Assembly (NCBI GenBank): GCA_013298145.1
Contig: JAAFJO010000001.1
Coordinates: forward strand, 186,001-250,000
Source: Betaproteobacteria bacterium
GTDB lineage: Bacteria; Pseudomonadota; Gammaproteobacteria; Burkholderiales; Casimicrobiaceae
Direction: 5' to 3'
Length of the DNA: 64,000 nucleotides
This document shows, in pieces, positions 8,207 to 17,013 of this stretch. Position 1 is the stretch's first letter; each line of letters opens with the position of its first letter. The notes beneath the pieces are model-generated. The model saw only the letters and a list, made by a program, of their open reading frames with translations, was not told the DNA's origin and searched no databases. The translations under genes and the position numbers were made by a program.

Positions 8207-9777
8207 ATCGAAAAATTACACGGGCGCTGATCTCGGTCTCCGACAAAACAGGGTTGGTTGAATTCGCAAAAACGCTCTCTAAACACGGCGTTGAATTGCT
8301 TTCAACCGGTGGTTCGGCGAAAACGCTACGCGACGCGGGCTTGCAGGTGACTGATGTGGGCGGCTACACGGGCTTTCCTGAAATGCTCGACGGTCGTGTG
8401 AAAACGCTTCACCCGAAAGTGCACGGCGGCATCCTCGCCAATCGCCTCTTGCCCGCGCACATGAGCGCGGTTGAAGGCGCGAAGATTCCTCTGATCGATT
8501 TGGTCGTCGTCAATCTCTATCCGTTCCGTGAGACGGTGGCGAAGCCAAACTGTTCGCTCGAAGATGCGATTGAAAACATCGACATCGGCGGCCCAACGAT
8601 GGTGCGCGCAGCTGCGAAAAATTGGGAAGGTGTCGCCATCGTGGTCGACGCTGGCGATTACGAATACCTTTCCGCTGAGATGAACGACAACGCTGGCGCG
8701 CTTTCGCGCAAGACGCGTTTCGCGCTCGCGAAGAAAGCCTTCTCGCACACGGCTTCTTACGATGCTGCGATCTCGAACTACTTGACCTGCCGTGAACTCG
8801 ACGGCGAGGTGCGCGCGTATCCCGATGTGCTCACGCTGCAATGGCACAAAGCGCAGGACATGCGCTACGGCGAGAATCCGCATCAGAGCGCCGCGTTCTA
8901 TCGCGATGAAACGCCTGCGAAAGGAACGCTTGCGCGCTACACGCAATTGCAAGGCAAAGAGCTTTCGTACAACAACGTCGCCGATGCCGATGCCGCGTGG
9001 GAATGCGTGCGCAGTTTCGATGAAACCTGCTGCGTGATCGTGAAGCATGCGAACCCGTGCGGCGTTGCGCTCGGCGCGAATGCGCTCGAGGCCTATCAAC
9101 GCGCGTTTGCGACGGATCCCACCTCCGCCTTCGGCGGCATCATCGCATTCAACACCGCGGTTGACGCCCAGACACTTGAAGCGGTTAGCAAGCAATTTGT
9201 TGAAGTATTGATTGCACCCGATTATTCGGCTGACGCCCTGGAGTTAGCGGCCAAAAAAGCGAATGTTCGCGTTCTGAAAGTGGCCATTGAGAAGCTTTCG
9301 ACGAGCGCAAACGCACTTGAATTGAAGCGCGTCGGCGGCGGCGTGCTCGCGCAAAGCGCGGATACCCATCAGCTAGACGCCAGCGCGCTCAAGGTGGTCA
9401 CCGCGAAGGCGCCAGACAGAACGCAATTGCGCGATATGCAATTCGTTTGGAAAGTGGCGCAGTTTGTGAAGTCGAATGCGATCGTGTTCGCGAAAGATGG
9501 GCAAACGCTCGGCATCGGTGCCGGGCAAATGTCACGTCTTGATTCCGCGCGCATTGCCAAGATCAAGGCAGAGGCCGCCGGCTTAACGCTGCAAGGCTCG
9601 GTCGCTGCGAGCGACGCCTTCTTCCCGTTTCGCGATGGCCTCGATGTGCTTGCCGATGCAGGCGCAATCGCAGTGATTCAGCCGGGCGGCAGCATGCGCG
9701 ATCAAGAAGTGATCGACGCCGCGAATGAACGCGGTGTGGCGATGGTGACGACAGGCGTTCGCCACTTCAGGCACTAA
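8203..9777 (+). CDS. purH: Bifunctional AICAR transformylase / IMP cyclohydrolase
   Basis: PurH carries out the last two steps of IMP synthesis: formylation of AICAR by 10-formyl-THF and ring closure. The N-terminal IMP cyclohydrolase domain (about 1-200) shows [15 protein letters not shown] and [13 protein letters not shown]; the C-terminal transformylase domain shows [11 protein letters not shown] near residue 283 and [13 protein letters not shown] near 306. The 524 residues are the usual size. Start overlaps the fis stop. Its last two bases are shared with the left inverted end of a 145-base repeat. Confidence 0.97.
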   Translation: MNRKITRALISVSDKTGLVEFAKTLSKHGVELLSTGGSAKTLRDAGLQVTDVGGYTGFPEMLDGRVKTLHPKVHGGILANRLLPAHMSAVEGAKIPLIDLVVVNLYPFRETVAKPNCSLEDAIENIDIGGPTMVRAAAKNWEGVAIVVDAGDYEYLSAEMNDNAGALSRKTRFALAKKAFSHTASYDAAISNYLTCRELDGEVRAYPDVLTLQWHKAQDMRYGENPHQSAAFYRDETPAKGTLARYTQLQGKELSYNNVADADAAWECVRSFDETCCVIVKHANPCGVALGANALEAYQRAFATDPTSAFGGIIAFNTAVDAQTLEAVSKQFVEVLIAPDYSADALELAAKKANVRVLKVAIEKLSTSANALELKRVGGGVLAQSADTHQLDASALKVVTAKAPDRTQLRDMQFVWKVAQFVKSNAIVFAKDGQTLGIGAGQMSRLDSARIAKIKAEAAGLTLQGSVAASDAFFPFRDGLDVLADAGAIAVIQPGGSMRDQEVIDAANERGVAMVTTGVRHFRH

Positions 9778-9920
9778 TATCGTGTTGAATTTCTACTGCG
9801 AGCCGATGATTCTTCGTCAAACCCTCGCTCACAATCCTCATGTATGTCAAATACATTCTGGTTTTTCGCTCGGGCTTTCCTCGACTGATCGGCTCTCGCG
9901 ACGCAATTGAACACGATATT
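9776..9920. repeat. Repeat family G, copy 1, with 16-base inverted ends
   Basis: AATATCGTGTTGAATT at 9776-9791 is matched by the inverse of 9905-9920 with one mismatch, framing 145 bases. The interior (TACTGCGAGCC, then TTCGTCAAA, AATCCTCA, TTTTCCTCG-like) is shared with the reverse strand of 55441-55578. The left end overlaps the purH stop codon. There is no open frame inside, so it behaves like a non-autonomous palindromic element. Confidence 0.75.
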
Positions 9921-9935
9921 GACTGAGTATTCTTG

Positions 9936-11225
9936 ATGAAAATATTGGTAATTGGTTCAGGCGGACGAGAGCATGCACTCGCGTGGAAGCTCGCGCAGAG
10001 CCCTCGCGTACAAAAAGTGATCGTAGCCCCGGGTAACGCAGGATCTGCGATTGAGCGCGGTTGCGAAAATCATCCTGCGAGTGATGTTGCGGCATGGCTC
10101 GCGCTCGCGAAGGCTGAGAAGATCGCGTTGACAGTGGTCGGCCCTGAAGCCGCGTTGGCGGCAGGCGTGGTGGATGCGTTTCGCGGTGAAGGCCTGAAAA
10201 TCTTCGGCCCGACGAAAGCGGCAGCGCAGCTTGAGTCTTCGAAAGACTTTGCGAAGTCGTTCATGAAGCGCCACAACATTCCGACGGCGCACTACATGAC
10301 GTTTTCCGACGCCCGTCTCGCGCATGCACACGTGGAGCGCACTGGGGCGCCGATCGTGATCAAAGCGGATGGATTAGCGGCGGGCAAGGGTGTCGTTGTC
10401 GCGATGGCGCTCGAAGAAGCGCATGCCGCGATTGATGCGATGCTCGCCGACAATAAGCTAGGTAACGCCGACACGGCCCGCGCTGCGGGGGCGCGCGTCG
10501 TAATCGAAGAATTCATGCAGGGCGAAGAGGCAAGCTTCATCGTCATGTGCGACGGCAAAAATATTTTGCCGATGGCAACGAGCCAGGATCACAAGCGCCT
10601 TCGCGATCATGATGAAGGCCCGAATACAGGCGGCATGGGTGCCTATTCGCCTGCGCCGGTAGTCACACCTGAGGTGAACGCGCGCATCATGCGTGAGATT
10701 GTTCGCCCTACTGTCGCTGGCATGGCGGCTGATGGTATTCCGTTCACGGGATTTCTGTATGCGGGTGTGATGATTGATGAAGCCGGTGCGCCGCGCGTCG
10801 TCGAATTCAACGCACGATTTGGCGATCCGGAAACGCAACCTGTGATGATGCGTTTGAAGAGCGATTTCGTTTCGCTGATTGAGCACGGCATCGCAGGAAC
10901 GCTCGATCAAGTGGAAGTGGAATGGGATCGGCGCGTCGCGCTCTGCGTGGTGATGGCGTCGCATGGCTACCCTGATTCACCGCGCAAAGGCGATGTAATT
11001 ACGGGGCTCCCGACCGAGGAAATGGAAGACGCGAAAGTCTTTCACGCAGGTACGACGTCAAGCGAGGGCAGCGTGCTCGTCAGCGGCGGTCGCGTGCTCG
11101 GCGTCACGGCCCTCGGCGACAAAGTGCAGCTCGCACAAAAGCGCGCGTACGAAATTGCAGATCGCATTCATTTCGACGGCGCGCAGATGCGGCGCGATAT
11201 CGGTTGGCGTGCGGTGAAGCGCTAG
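9936..11225 (+). CDS. purD: Phosphoribosylamine-glycine ligase (GAR synthetase)
   Basis: An ATP-grasp ligase of purine synthesis, joining glycine to 5-phosphoribosylamine. It begins with MKILVIGSGGREHALAW, has the glycine-rich VIVAPGNAGS near residue 35, IVIKADGLAAGKGVVVA near 142 and DHDEGPNTGGMGAYSP near 230. The 429 residues are normal. I chose the ATG at 9936 over the TTG one codon before it. It follows purH with a family G repeat between, so cotranscription is likely but interrupted by a potential hairpin. Confidence 0.97.
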   Translation: MKILVIGSGGREHALAWKLAQSPRVQKVIVAPGNAGSAIERGCENHPASDVAAWLALAKAEKIALTVVGPEAALAAGVVDAFRGEGLKIFGPTKAAAQLESSKDFAKSFMKRHNIPTAHYMTFSDARLAHAHVERTGAPIVIKADGLAAGKGVVVAMALEEAHAAIDAMLADNKLGNADTARAAGARVVIEEFMQGEEASFIVMCDGKNILPMATSQDHKRLRDHDEGPNTGGMGAYSPAPVVTPEVNARIMREIVRPTVAGMAADGIPFTGFLYAGVMIDEAGAPRVVEFNARFGDPETQPVMMRLKSDFVSLIEHGIAGTLDQVEVEWDRRVALCVVMASHGYPDSPRKGDVITGLPTEEMEDAKVFHAGTTSSEGSVLVSGGRVLGVTALGDKVQLAQKRAYEIADRIHFDGAQMRRDIGWRAVKR

Positions 11226-11231
11226 TATTTT

Positions 11232-11320
11232 TTGCCACAGATTTACACAGATGAACACAGATAGATCAGCTGGGAAAATCAGTGTTCATCCGTTCGACAT
11301 CTGTGTTTATCTGTGTCAAA
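11232..11320. repeat. Palindromic repeat, family B, copy 3 (right arm decayed)
   Basis: The left arm TTGCCACAGATTTACACAG is perfect; the right arm (ATCTGTGTTTATCTGTGTCAAA) carries changes. It ends 10 bases before the hemF start, so the Shine-Dalgarno region of hemF lies at its edge. Confidence 0.8.
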
Positions 11321-11330
11321 GAAAAGCGTT

Positions 11331-12269
11331 ATGAATAAATTACGTATGGATCTCGAAGCCCCTGTTGGCGGTGACGATGTCAATCACGTCCGCGACTTCC
11401 TGGTTGGCTTGCAATCAAAAATTGTGGCCGCGCTTGAAAGCATCGACGGCGGCGCGTTTATTCGTGACGAATGGCAGCGGCCCGAAGGCGGCGGCGGCAT
11501 TTCGCGATTGATTGAGAATGGCGCGGTGATCGAGCGCGGTGGCGTAAATTTTTCTCACGTGAAGGGTGCGGCAATGCCGAAGTCGGCAACCGCATCACGC
11601 CCCGAACTTGAAGGCGCGCCGTGGGAGGCGATGGGCGTATCGCTCGTGATTCATCCCAGAAATCCTTTCGCGCCGACGACGCACATGAATGTGCGCTTTT
11701 TCATTGCATCGCCGAAAGACGCAGCGCCGGTTTATTGGTTTGGTGGCGGTATGGATCTCACGCCCTACTACGGTTTTGAGGGCGATGCGGTTCATTGGCA
11801 TCGTACGGCAAAGCAATCCGTCGAGCCGTTTGGCGACGAGCTCTATCCGCGTTTCAAAGCCCAATGCGACAAATATTTCTTCCTGAAGCACCGCAACGAA
11901 CCTCGCGGGATCGGCGGCACCTTCTTCGACGATTTCACCGAGCTTGGATTTGCGCAGTCGTTTGCGCTGATGCGCTCGGTCGGTGAACATTTCGTTCCGG
12001 GTTATGCGCCAATCCTCGAACGCCGCAAAGACACGCCTTACGACGAAAGCCATCGCGATTGGCAACTGTACCGTCGCGGCCGCTATGTCGAATTCAATTT
12101 GGTGTGGGATCGAGGCACGCACTTCGGCTTGCAATCAAACGGCCGCACTGAAGCGATCCTCATGAGCATGCCGCCGCTGGTGAAATGGGAATACATGCGA
12201 ACGCCGACTGCGGGTTCGCCAGAAGCGATTTTGCTCACCGGTTTCTTGTGCGTAAAGGATTGGATTTGA
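11331..12269 (+). CDS. hemF: Oxygen-dependent coproporphyrinogen III oxidase
   Basis: HemF converts coproporphyrinogen III to protoporphyrinogen IX with O2 in the cytoplasm. It shows [20 protein letters not shown] near residues 51-70, the metal and substrate segment [13 protein letters not shown] near 140, [10 protein letters not shown] near 195 and the C-terminal [15 protein letters not shown] near 245. The 312 residues match the family. Start ATG at 11331 is preceded by AAAGAAAAG only, a weak ribosome site next to a repeat. The stop overlaps the next gene's start. Confidence 0.96.
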   Translation: MNKLRMDLEAPVGGDDVNHVRDFLVGLQSKIVAALESIDGGAFIRDEWQRPEGGGGISRLIENGAVIERGGVNFSHVKGAAMPKSATASRPELEGAPWEAMGVSLVIHPRNPFAPTTHMNVRFFIASPKDAAPVYWFGGGMDLTPYYGFEGDAVHWHRTAKQSVEPFGDELYPRFKAQCDKYFFLKHRNEPRGIGGTFFDDFTELGFAQSFALMRSVGEHFVPGYAPILERRKDTPYDESHRDWQLYRRGRYVEFNLVWDRGTHFGLQSNGRTEAILMSMPPLVKWEYMRTPTAGSPEAILLTGFLCVKDWI

Positions 12270-12865
12270 ACGCGCGAGTTACTCCACCTCAGAGCGCCCC
12301 GATAAGCGCGGAGAGCGACGCTCACTTAATCGAAACTCAGATTTCGAGCGAAGAAGTTTTCAAAGGCAAATTGCTTCACGTAATTCGCGATCAGGTGAAA
12401 CTGCCGAATGGCAACACGTCGTCGCGCGAGTACATCAAGCATCCGGGCGCGAGCTGTATCGTGGCCGAGTTCGAAGAGGGTAAGCTTCTGATGCTGCGGC
12501 AGTTTCGTTACGCAACGGGCCGCGTGATGATCGAATTTCCTGCGGGTAAGCTTGATCCGAAAGAAAACCCGCTCGTGTGCGCGCAGCGCGAGCTGAAAGA
12601 GGAAACCGGCTACTGGGCGCGCTCATGGCACACGCTCGGCGATATTCATCTCGCGATTGGCTATTCAGACGAAGTGATTCACGTGTTCCACGCGAACGGT
12701 CTCGTTCAAGGCGAGGCGATGCCCGATCAAGACGAATTTCTCGAAGTCTTCCGGGCAACGCCAGAAGAGATCGAACAAATGATTCGCGACAATCGAATCA
12801 CCGACGCGAAAACCACATCAGCATTCATGCGTTGGCAGCTCCTGCGGCGACCCGGGATTGTTTAG
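12266..12865 (+). CDS. Nudix hydrolase, ADP-ribose pyrophosphatase-like
   Basis: A hydrolase for nucleoside diphosphates linked to another group, most like ADP-ribose pyrophosphatases. The Nudix box is complete: G-K-L-D-P-K-E at its start, then [12 protein letters not shown] (about residues 92-120). The N-terminal strand region [10 protein letters not shown] and [13 protein letters not shown] is typical of the NudF subgroup. I chose the TTG at 12266, which overlaps the hemF stop (TTGA); a longer frame reaches into hemF but without conservation. The 199 residues are normal for NudF. Confidence 0.87.
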   Translation: MNARVTPPQSAPISAESDAHLIETQISSEEVFKGKLLHVIRDQVKLPNGNTSSREYIKHPGASCIVAEFEEGKLLMLRQFRYATGRVMIEFPAGKLDPKENPLVCAQRELKEETGYWARSWHTLGDIHLAIGYSDEVIHVFHANGLVQGEAMPDQDEFLEVFRATPEEIEQMIRDNRITDAKTTSAFMRWQLLRRPGIV

Positions 12866-12870
12866 TTTTA

Positions 12871-12946
12871 GCCACAGATTCACACAGATGAACACAGATT
12901 TCTCTTCGAGTCTTTATCTGTGTAAATCTGTGTTCATCTGTGGCAA
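12871..12946. repeat. Palindromic repeat, family B, copy 4
   Basis: GCCACAGATTCACACAG plus ATGAACACAGAT on the left; TCTGTGTTCATCTGTGGC on the right. It fills the gap between the Nudix gene and purU. Confidence 0.85.
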
Positions 12947-12964
12947 AAAGTTTTTGGGCACATT

Positions 12965-13813
12965 GTGAAACCTCAATACGTCTTAACCCTCTCCTGCAAC
13001 GACCGTCCTGGCATCGTGCATCGTGTCACGGGATTTTTGCTTGAGCATGGCGCGAATATTTTGGAGGCGGCGCAGTTTGATGACACCTCCAACAATCGCT
13101 TCTTCATGCGCATTCAGTTCGAAGCGGAAGGTGCGAGCGAGAACGCTTTGCAAGCCGCGTTTGCGCCGATTGCGAGCGAGTGGTCATTCGAGGCAACGAT
13201 TTTCGATGCCTCGCATCGTGTGCGCACCTTGCTGATGGTCTCGAAGCAAGGGCATTGTTTGAACGATCTTTTGTTCCGCTGGAAGAGCGGCTTGCTGCCG
13301 ATCGACATCCCCGCGATTGTGAGTAATCACATGGATTACTACCAACTCGCTGCTAGCTACAACATTCCCTTCTTCCACTTTCCTATCACTGCCGAAACGA
13401 AGCCGCAACAAGAAGCGAAGATTCGCGAAGTGATCGCAGAGAAGAACATCGATCTCGTCGTACTCGCGCGCTACATGCAGGTGCTCTCGCCCGAGCTCTC
13501 GCGCGATCTGTCGGGCCGCGCGATCAACATTCATCACTCTTTTCTGCCGAGCTTCAAAGGCGCAAAACCGTATTATCAAGCGCACGCACGCGGCGTGAAG
13601 CTGATCGGCGCAACGGCGCATTACGTCACCGATGATCTCGACGAAGGTCCGATCATTGAGCAAGAAGTCGCCCGAGTCGATCACGCGATGAGCGTTGAGG
13701 CGCTCACCAACGCGGGGCGTGATGTCGAATGCACGGCGCTCGCCCGCGCGGTGAAGTGGCATGCGGAGCATCGGGTGCTGTTGAATGGGCATCGTACGGT
13801 GGTGTTCAGATAA
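12965..13813 (+). CDS. purU: Formyltetrahydrofolate deformylase
   Basis: PurU hydrolyses 10-formyl-THF to THF and formate, balancing the one-carbon pool. Residues 1-80 form an ACT regulatory domain (LTLSCNDRPGIVHRVTGFL). The C-terminal formyltransferase-like domain shows VVLARYMQVLSPEL near residue 160 and INIHHSFLPSFKGAKPY near 190, with the expected Asn-His pair, and a downstream Asp in TDDLDEGPIIEQ. The 282 residues are normal. The start is a GTG. Presence with folD, cyclo-ligase and purH shows local clustering of folate C1 functions. Confidence 0.96.
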   Translation: MKPQYVLTLSCNDRPGIVHRVTGFLLEHGANILEAAQFDDTSNNRFFMRIQFEAEGASENALQAAFAPIASEWSFEATIFDASHRVRTLLMVSKQGHCLNDLLFRWKSGLLPIDIPAIVSNHMDYYQLAASYNIPFFHFPITAETKPQQEAKIREVIAEKNIDLVVLARYMQVLSPELSRDLSGRAINIHHSFLPSFKGAKPYYQAHARGVKLIGATAHYVTDDLDEGPIIEQEVARVDHAMSVEALTNAGRDVECTALARAVKWHAEHRVLLNGHRTVVFR

Positions 13814-13838
13814 CTGACAGCTTTCGTACGCTTGCCCA

Positions 13839-13920
13839 CGATTAATTGGGGCAAAGCGACGTAAATTGTCTATTTTGTAAAATGCGATTTTCGATCGCTT
13901 GCCCTAGTTAAATAAAGCTT
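13839..13920. repeat. AT-rich palindromic repeat, family F, copy 2
   Basis: CTTGCCCACGATTAATTGGG runs straight into GCAAAG, forming one arm; the element ends with GCTTGCCCTAGTTAAATAAA. The core resembles other family F copies. It starts 26 bases after purU and may serve as its 3-prime hairpin. Confidence 0.5.
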
Positions 13921-13963
13921 CTCACGGTTTTCTTATCTATGATTCGCCACTGCCTCGCTCGAG

Positions 13964-14041
13964 GTAGGCGACGGCTTGACGTCGCTTCGTTGCACTAGGT
14001 CATAGGTGGAAAAGCGGAAGCGCGGTCGAGCCCGCGCCTAC
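13964..14041. repeat. Palindromic repeat, family A, copy 2
   Basis: GTAGGCGACGGCTTGACGTC on the left and GCGCGGTCGAGCCCGCGCCTA on the right. The 338-base gap between purU and puuD, which end toward each other, holds this element and a family F element and no gene. Confidence 0.8.
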
Positions 14042-14151
14042 AGTGTCTGCCTACGTTCGCGGCGAGCTTGTCGAGCCATTCGTGGTGAGCTGAAGTTCCC
14101 CCCGAGCTTGTCGAGGGAGACCATGAATGCCAACGAAATACCGTTGCACGG

Positions 14152-15339
14152 CTACGGCGTCTTCGCGCCTGCCTTGAACCACGCTGCGAGTTGAGCGCGT
14201 TCTTCCTCGGTGATTTGCGTGCTGTTGTTCATCGGCATCGCACGTGTGACGACCGCTTGCTGATACACATTTTGCGCATGCTGCGCGAGTAATTCTGGCG
14301 TGTGCAAGGCAACGTTTTTCATCTGTACATTCGCGTTGTGACACATCGCGCAGCGGGCTTCGATGATCGGTTTGATCTCGGTATAAGTCGGCGCTTTGGC
14401 CAATGCTGCGACAGGTTTCGTGGGTGCGGGCGCGAGCCATATAGCGACGCCAATCAGAATCGCCGAGGCAATCGCCCAGTATTTGTACTCCCAACGCCCT
14501 TTGTGTTTCAACACAAAGAATTGACGAATCAATGCGCCCGCGAGCATGATGAGCACGAGAACCAGCCAGTTGTATTTCGCGCTGTAGGCGAAGCTGTAAT
14601 GATTCGAAAGCATCGCGAAGAGCACGGGTAACGTGAAATACGTGTTGTGCACGCTGCGCTGTTTCGCGCGCATCGGATGCGCGGGATCGGGCGGCAACCC
14701 GGCCTTCATCGCGGCGATGGTTTTCTTCTGCCCCGGGATGATCACCATGAATACGTTCGCGCTCATCGCAGTGGCGAGCATTGCACCGGTGAGCAAGAAC
14801 GCGGCGCGCCCTGCGAAGAAGTGACAAGCGATGTAAGTCGCCGCGATCACGTAGACAAATACGAGCACGCCCACAATCGCATCGCCATTTTTCTTCTGCC
14901 CGAAGAATCGGCAAATCGCGTCGTACACCACCCAGCCCATCACGAGATAGACGAGTGACGCCGCAATCGCAGCGCCCGATGAGCCCCAGGCGTAAACGTT
15001 TTTGTCGATCAGAAAGGTTTGCGCGTTGAAGAGATAAAGTGTGACGAAGAGCGCGAAGCCGCTCATCCACGTCCAATAGCTCTCCCAATAAAACCAGTGC
15101 AAATGCTCAGGCAGCGCTTTCGGCGCAATCATGTATTTCTGCGGGTTGTAAAAGCCGCCGCCATGCACGGCCCATAGCTCGCCATCGACACCCTTTTCTT
15201 TGAGCGCCGGATCGGTCGGTTTGACGAGCGAGTTATCAAGCCAAACGAAATAAAACGACGCACCAATCCACGCTATGCCCACGATCACGTGCAGCCAGCG
15301 AAGCAAGAGGTTGAGCCAGTCGAGTAGATATGCGTCCAT
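14152..15339 (-). CDS. puuD: Membrane urate hydroxylase with C-terminal cytochrome c
   Basis: PuuD oxidises urate to 5-hydroxyisourate at the inner membrane, replacing soluble uricase. The N-terminal 300 residues hold about eight membrane segments; the first is LLRWLHVIVGIAWIGASFYF (12-31), typical of the family. The C-terminal 90 residues are a c-type cytochrome with CAMCH near residue 335 and a late Met (AMPMNN) as a likely axial ligand; this domain should face the periplasm and pass electrons to the respiratory chain. The 395 residues are the normal length. It is first or last in a minus-strand cluster with uraH and uraD. Confidence 0.95.
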   Translation of the reverse strand: MDAYLLDWLNLLLRWLHVIVGIAWIGASFYFVWLDNSLVKPTDPALKEKGVDGELWAVHGGGFYNPQKYMIAPKALPEHLHWFYWESYWTWMSGFALFVTLYLFNAQTFLIDKNVYAWGSSGAAIAASLVYLVMGWVVYDAICRFFGQKKNGDAIVGVLVFVYVIAATYIACHFFAGRAAFLLTGAMLATAMSANVFMVIIPGQKKTIAAMKAGLPPDPAHPMRAKQRSVHNTYFTLPVLFAMLSNHYSFAYSAKYNWLVLVLIMLAGALIRQFFVLKHKGRWEYKYWAIASAILIGVAIWLAPAPTKPVAALAKAPTYTEIKPIIEARCAMCHNANVQMKNVALHTPELLAQHAQNVYQQAVVTRAMPMNNSTQITEEERAQLAAWFKAGAKTP

Positions 15340-15345
15340 CTGAAT

Positions 15346-15387
15346 CCCCTCCCTTTCAAGGGGAGGGCTAGGGTGGGGATGGGGTTC
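15346..15387. repeat. GC-rich repeat, family J, copy 1
   Basis: CCCCTCCCTTTCAAGGGGAG is followed by GGGTGGGGATGGGGTTC. The reverse complement of the same two parts is found at 32136-32188. It lies between uraH and puuD. Confidence 0.65.
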
Positions 15388-15406
15388 GGCGGTTTAAGTC
15401 AAACCG

Positions 15407-15760
15407 TTACGACCCACGATAAGTGGAGTACGTCCACGGCGAACAAACCAGCGGCACGTGATAACTGCCGCCCTCTTCGGCGATGCCGAAATCAATCGTC
15501 ACTACATCGACGAACGCGGGATCGGGCAGCGCCACGCCGCGTTTTCTAAAGTAATCGCCTGCATGAAACACCAATCGGTATTTGCCGCGCTTCACTTCTG
15601 CGTCTTTCAAGAGCGGCGCATCAGTGCGGCCATCGGTGTTCGTCGTGGTGGTCACGAGCATGCGAGGCGCTGCGCCGTCCATCGAAAAAAGCTCAATGGC
15701 CACTCCAGCCGCCGGGCTGCCGTGCATCGTGTCTAGAACGTGTGTCGAGAGTTTTCCCAT
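15407..15760 (-). CDS. uraH: 5-hydroxyisourate hydrolase
   Basis: A transthyretin-related enzyme that hydrolyses 5-hydroxyisourate to OHCU. All family active-site features are present: H7 (STHVLDT), R45 (NTDGRTD), H101 (YHVPL) and the C-terminal YRGS (114-117). The 117 residues are standard, without a signal peptide. Its stop lies about 67 bases before the puuD start, across a repeat, and the gene before it is a VOC protein 3 bases away, so the four minus-strand genes probably form one operon acting in sequence on urate. Confidence 0.96.
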   Translation of the reverse strand: MGKLSTHVLDTMHGSPAAGVAIELFSMDGAAPRMLVTTTTNTDGRTDAPLLKDAEVKRGKYRLVFHAGDYFRKRGVALPDPAFVDVVTIDFGIAEEGGSYHVPLVCSPWTYSTYRGS

Positions 15761-15763
15761 AGT

Positions 15764-16141
15764 TCAGTTTTCGCTGTACTCGAAAAATGTAATCAGGTTT
15801 CCATCCAGGTCTAGCACCGAAAATTCTGTCGCGCCCCAAGGCTTCTCAGTGAGTTTGCCATTCGGATGAACGATCGCCTCGCGCTCGCAATGCGCGTAGA
15901 GCGCGGCAATATTTTGTGTTTCGATGCGACAACCACTTACCTCTGGAATCTTTTTATCGTCGCACGCCCAAAAGTGAACCTCGATGTCGTCCTTATTGAC
16001 GATCGCGTATTCCCCCAATGCCAAATGGATTTCTTCGAATCCAAGTTTCGAAACAAAAAACTGAACCGACCGCGCAAGATCAAGCGATGGCAATACCGGT
16101 ACAGCCTTCAATAACTTCGAAGTCACAAGCTCAATCCTCAA
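15764..16141 (-). CDS. VOC superfamily (glyoxalase / bleomycin-resistance-like) protein
   Basis: A 125-residue single VOC domain with two beta-alpha-beta-beta-beta modules: VPVLPSLDLARSVQFFVSKLG opens the first and the segment WGATEFSVLDLDGNLITFFE closes the second, with a Glu near the end (FFEYSEN) as a usual metal ligand. HFWACDD near residue 56 is bleomycin-resistance-like. The start is a TTG overlapping uraD by 11 bases, or a GTG five codons later. Its place between uraD and uraH, with 3 bases to uraH, suggests a role tied to urate breakdown, but no known VOC enzyme acts there. Confidence 0.8.
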   Translation of the reverse strand: MRIELVTSKLLKAVPVLPSLDLARSVQFFVSKLGFEEIHLALGEYAIVNKDDIEVHFWACDDKKIPEVSGCRIETQNIAALYAHCEREAIVHPNGKLTEKPWGATEFSVLDLDGNLITFFEYSEN

Positions 16142-16649
16142 TCAAATCCATCAAACGCAATCGCGCAATTTCGCCCACTTGCATCATGCAATTGTTGAGC
16201 TCCATCGCGCGCGTGTTGGCGAGCCGCGATTTCACCGCGCCAAAGATTGCGGTCTGGGTGTTGTTACGCACAGCAATGATGAACGGGAAACCGAACTTCT
16301 CACGATACGCGGTATTCAATTCGCGAAGCTGCGTCACGTCTGCCGCAGTCATCGCTGTCAAGCCTGCGCTCGCCTGCTCGGAGGTGGACGCCGAAGTCAG
16401 CGTACCCGCAGCCGCTTCTTTGCCCGCAAGCTCCGGATGCACGTTCAAGAGCGCCACTTTCTCCGCCTCCGACGCAGATTGCACCGTCGCCGCCAGCGCC
16501 GCATGCACCTGCGCACGAGACGTAAATCCGCCTGCGGGCTTTAACGCGAACGCACGCTCGGCGATCCAGGGTGAATGCTCGTAGACCGCCCCAAAAAGCT
16601 GGGAGAACTGCGCGGCGTTGAGTTGATTTATGTCTGCAAGGGTTGGCAT
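16131..16649 (-). CDS. uraD: OHCU decarboxylase
   Basis: UraD decarboxylates 2-oxo-4-hydroxy-4-carboxy-5-ureidoimidazoline to S-allantoin. It shows the family motifs FGAVYEHSPWIAERA near residue 20, the active-site His region in LLNVHPELAGK near 75, and LNTAYREKFGFPFIIAVR near 115. I chose the ATG at 16649 (MPTLADINQLN); the frame extends upstream into sequence of no conservation. The 172 residues are normal. It is the upstream gene of the minus-strand urate operon. Confidence 0.94.
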   Translation of the reverse strand: MPTLADINQLNAAQFSQLFGAVYEHSPWIAERAFALKPAGGFTSRAQVHAALAATVQSASEAEKVALLNVHPELAGKEAAAGTLTSASTSEQASAGLTAMTAADVTQLRELNTAYREKFGFPFIIAVRNNTQTAIFGAVKSRLANTRAMELNNCMMQVGEIARLRLMDLIED

Positions 16650-16748
16650 ATTTAAGCAATCATATTGGCGTTTGTGTGGCGCGGCTATCGCGAGCACGTT
16701 ATATGCCTTATCGGCTGACGCGGCAGACGCTTGAGCGCACATGTGTGC

Positions 16749-16930
16749 TCCCTCTCCCGTAGCGCGGGACCAGCCGAAGGCGCAGGACGCAACGCACTTG
16801 CGGTCTCGACCGAAGGGAGAGATGAGTGCGAGCTCTCAGAGGGTTGGGGTGAGGGCGGCAGATAAGCGGAGTTATGTAACAACGTCTTCACTACTCAGTA
16901 ACCGCCCTCACCCGCGCTGCGGGAGCGGGA
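16749..16930. repeat. GC-rich repeat, family D, copy 1
   Basis: CTCCCTCTCCCGTAGCGCGG, then GGGTTGGGGTGAGGGCGG, and later the inverse ACCGCCCTCACCC and CTGCGGGAGCGGGA. A shorter, better copy is at 21434-21559. It fills most of the 364-base divergent gap between uraD and the M20 gene; promoters for both must lie at its edges. Confidence 0.7.
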
Positions 16931-17013
16931 ACTGCGACGCGACCAAGTGTTCTGAGTCCCGCGCATCGTCGGTTTGACGTATTCTCTCGATCACCAATTC
17001 ATCGCAACATACC

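Noticed and set aside
8326..9195. A 289-residue frame opposite purH
   Set aside because: Its sequence is Arg/His/Val-rich shadow coding with no motif; purH is fully supported on the other strand.
14051..15088. A 345-residue frame on the minus strand within puuD
   Set aside because: It lies in another frame of puuD, is Arg/Asp/Cys-rich without a domain, and puuD has clear family motifs across the same bases.
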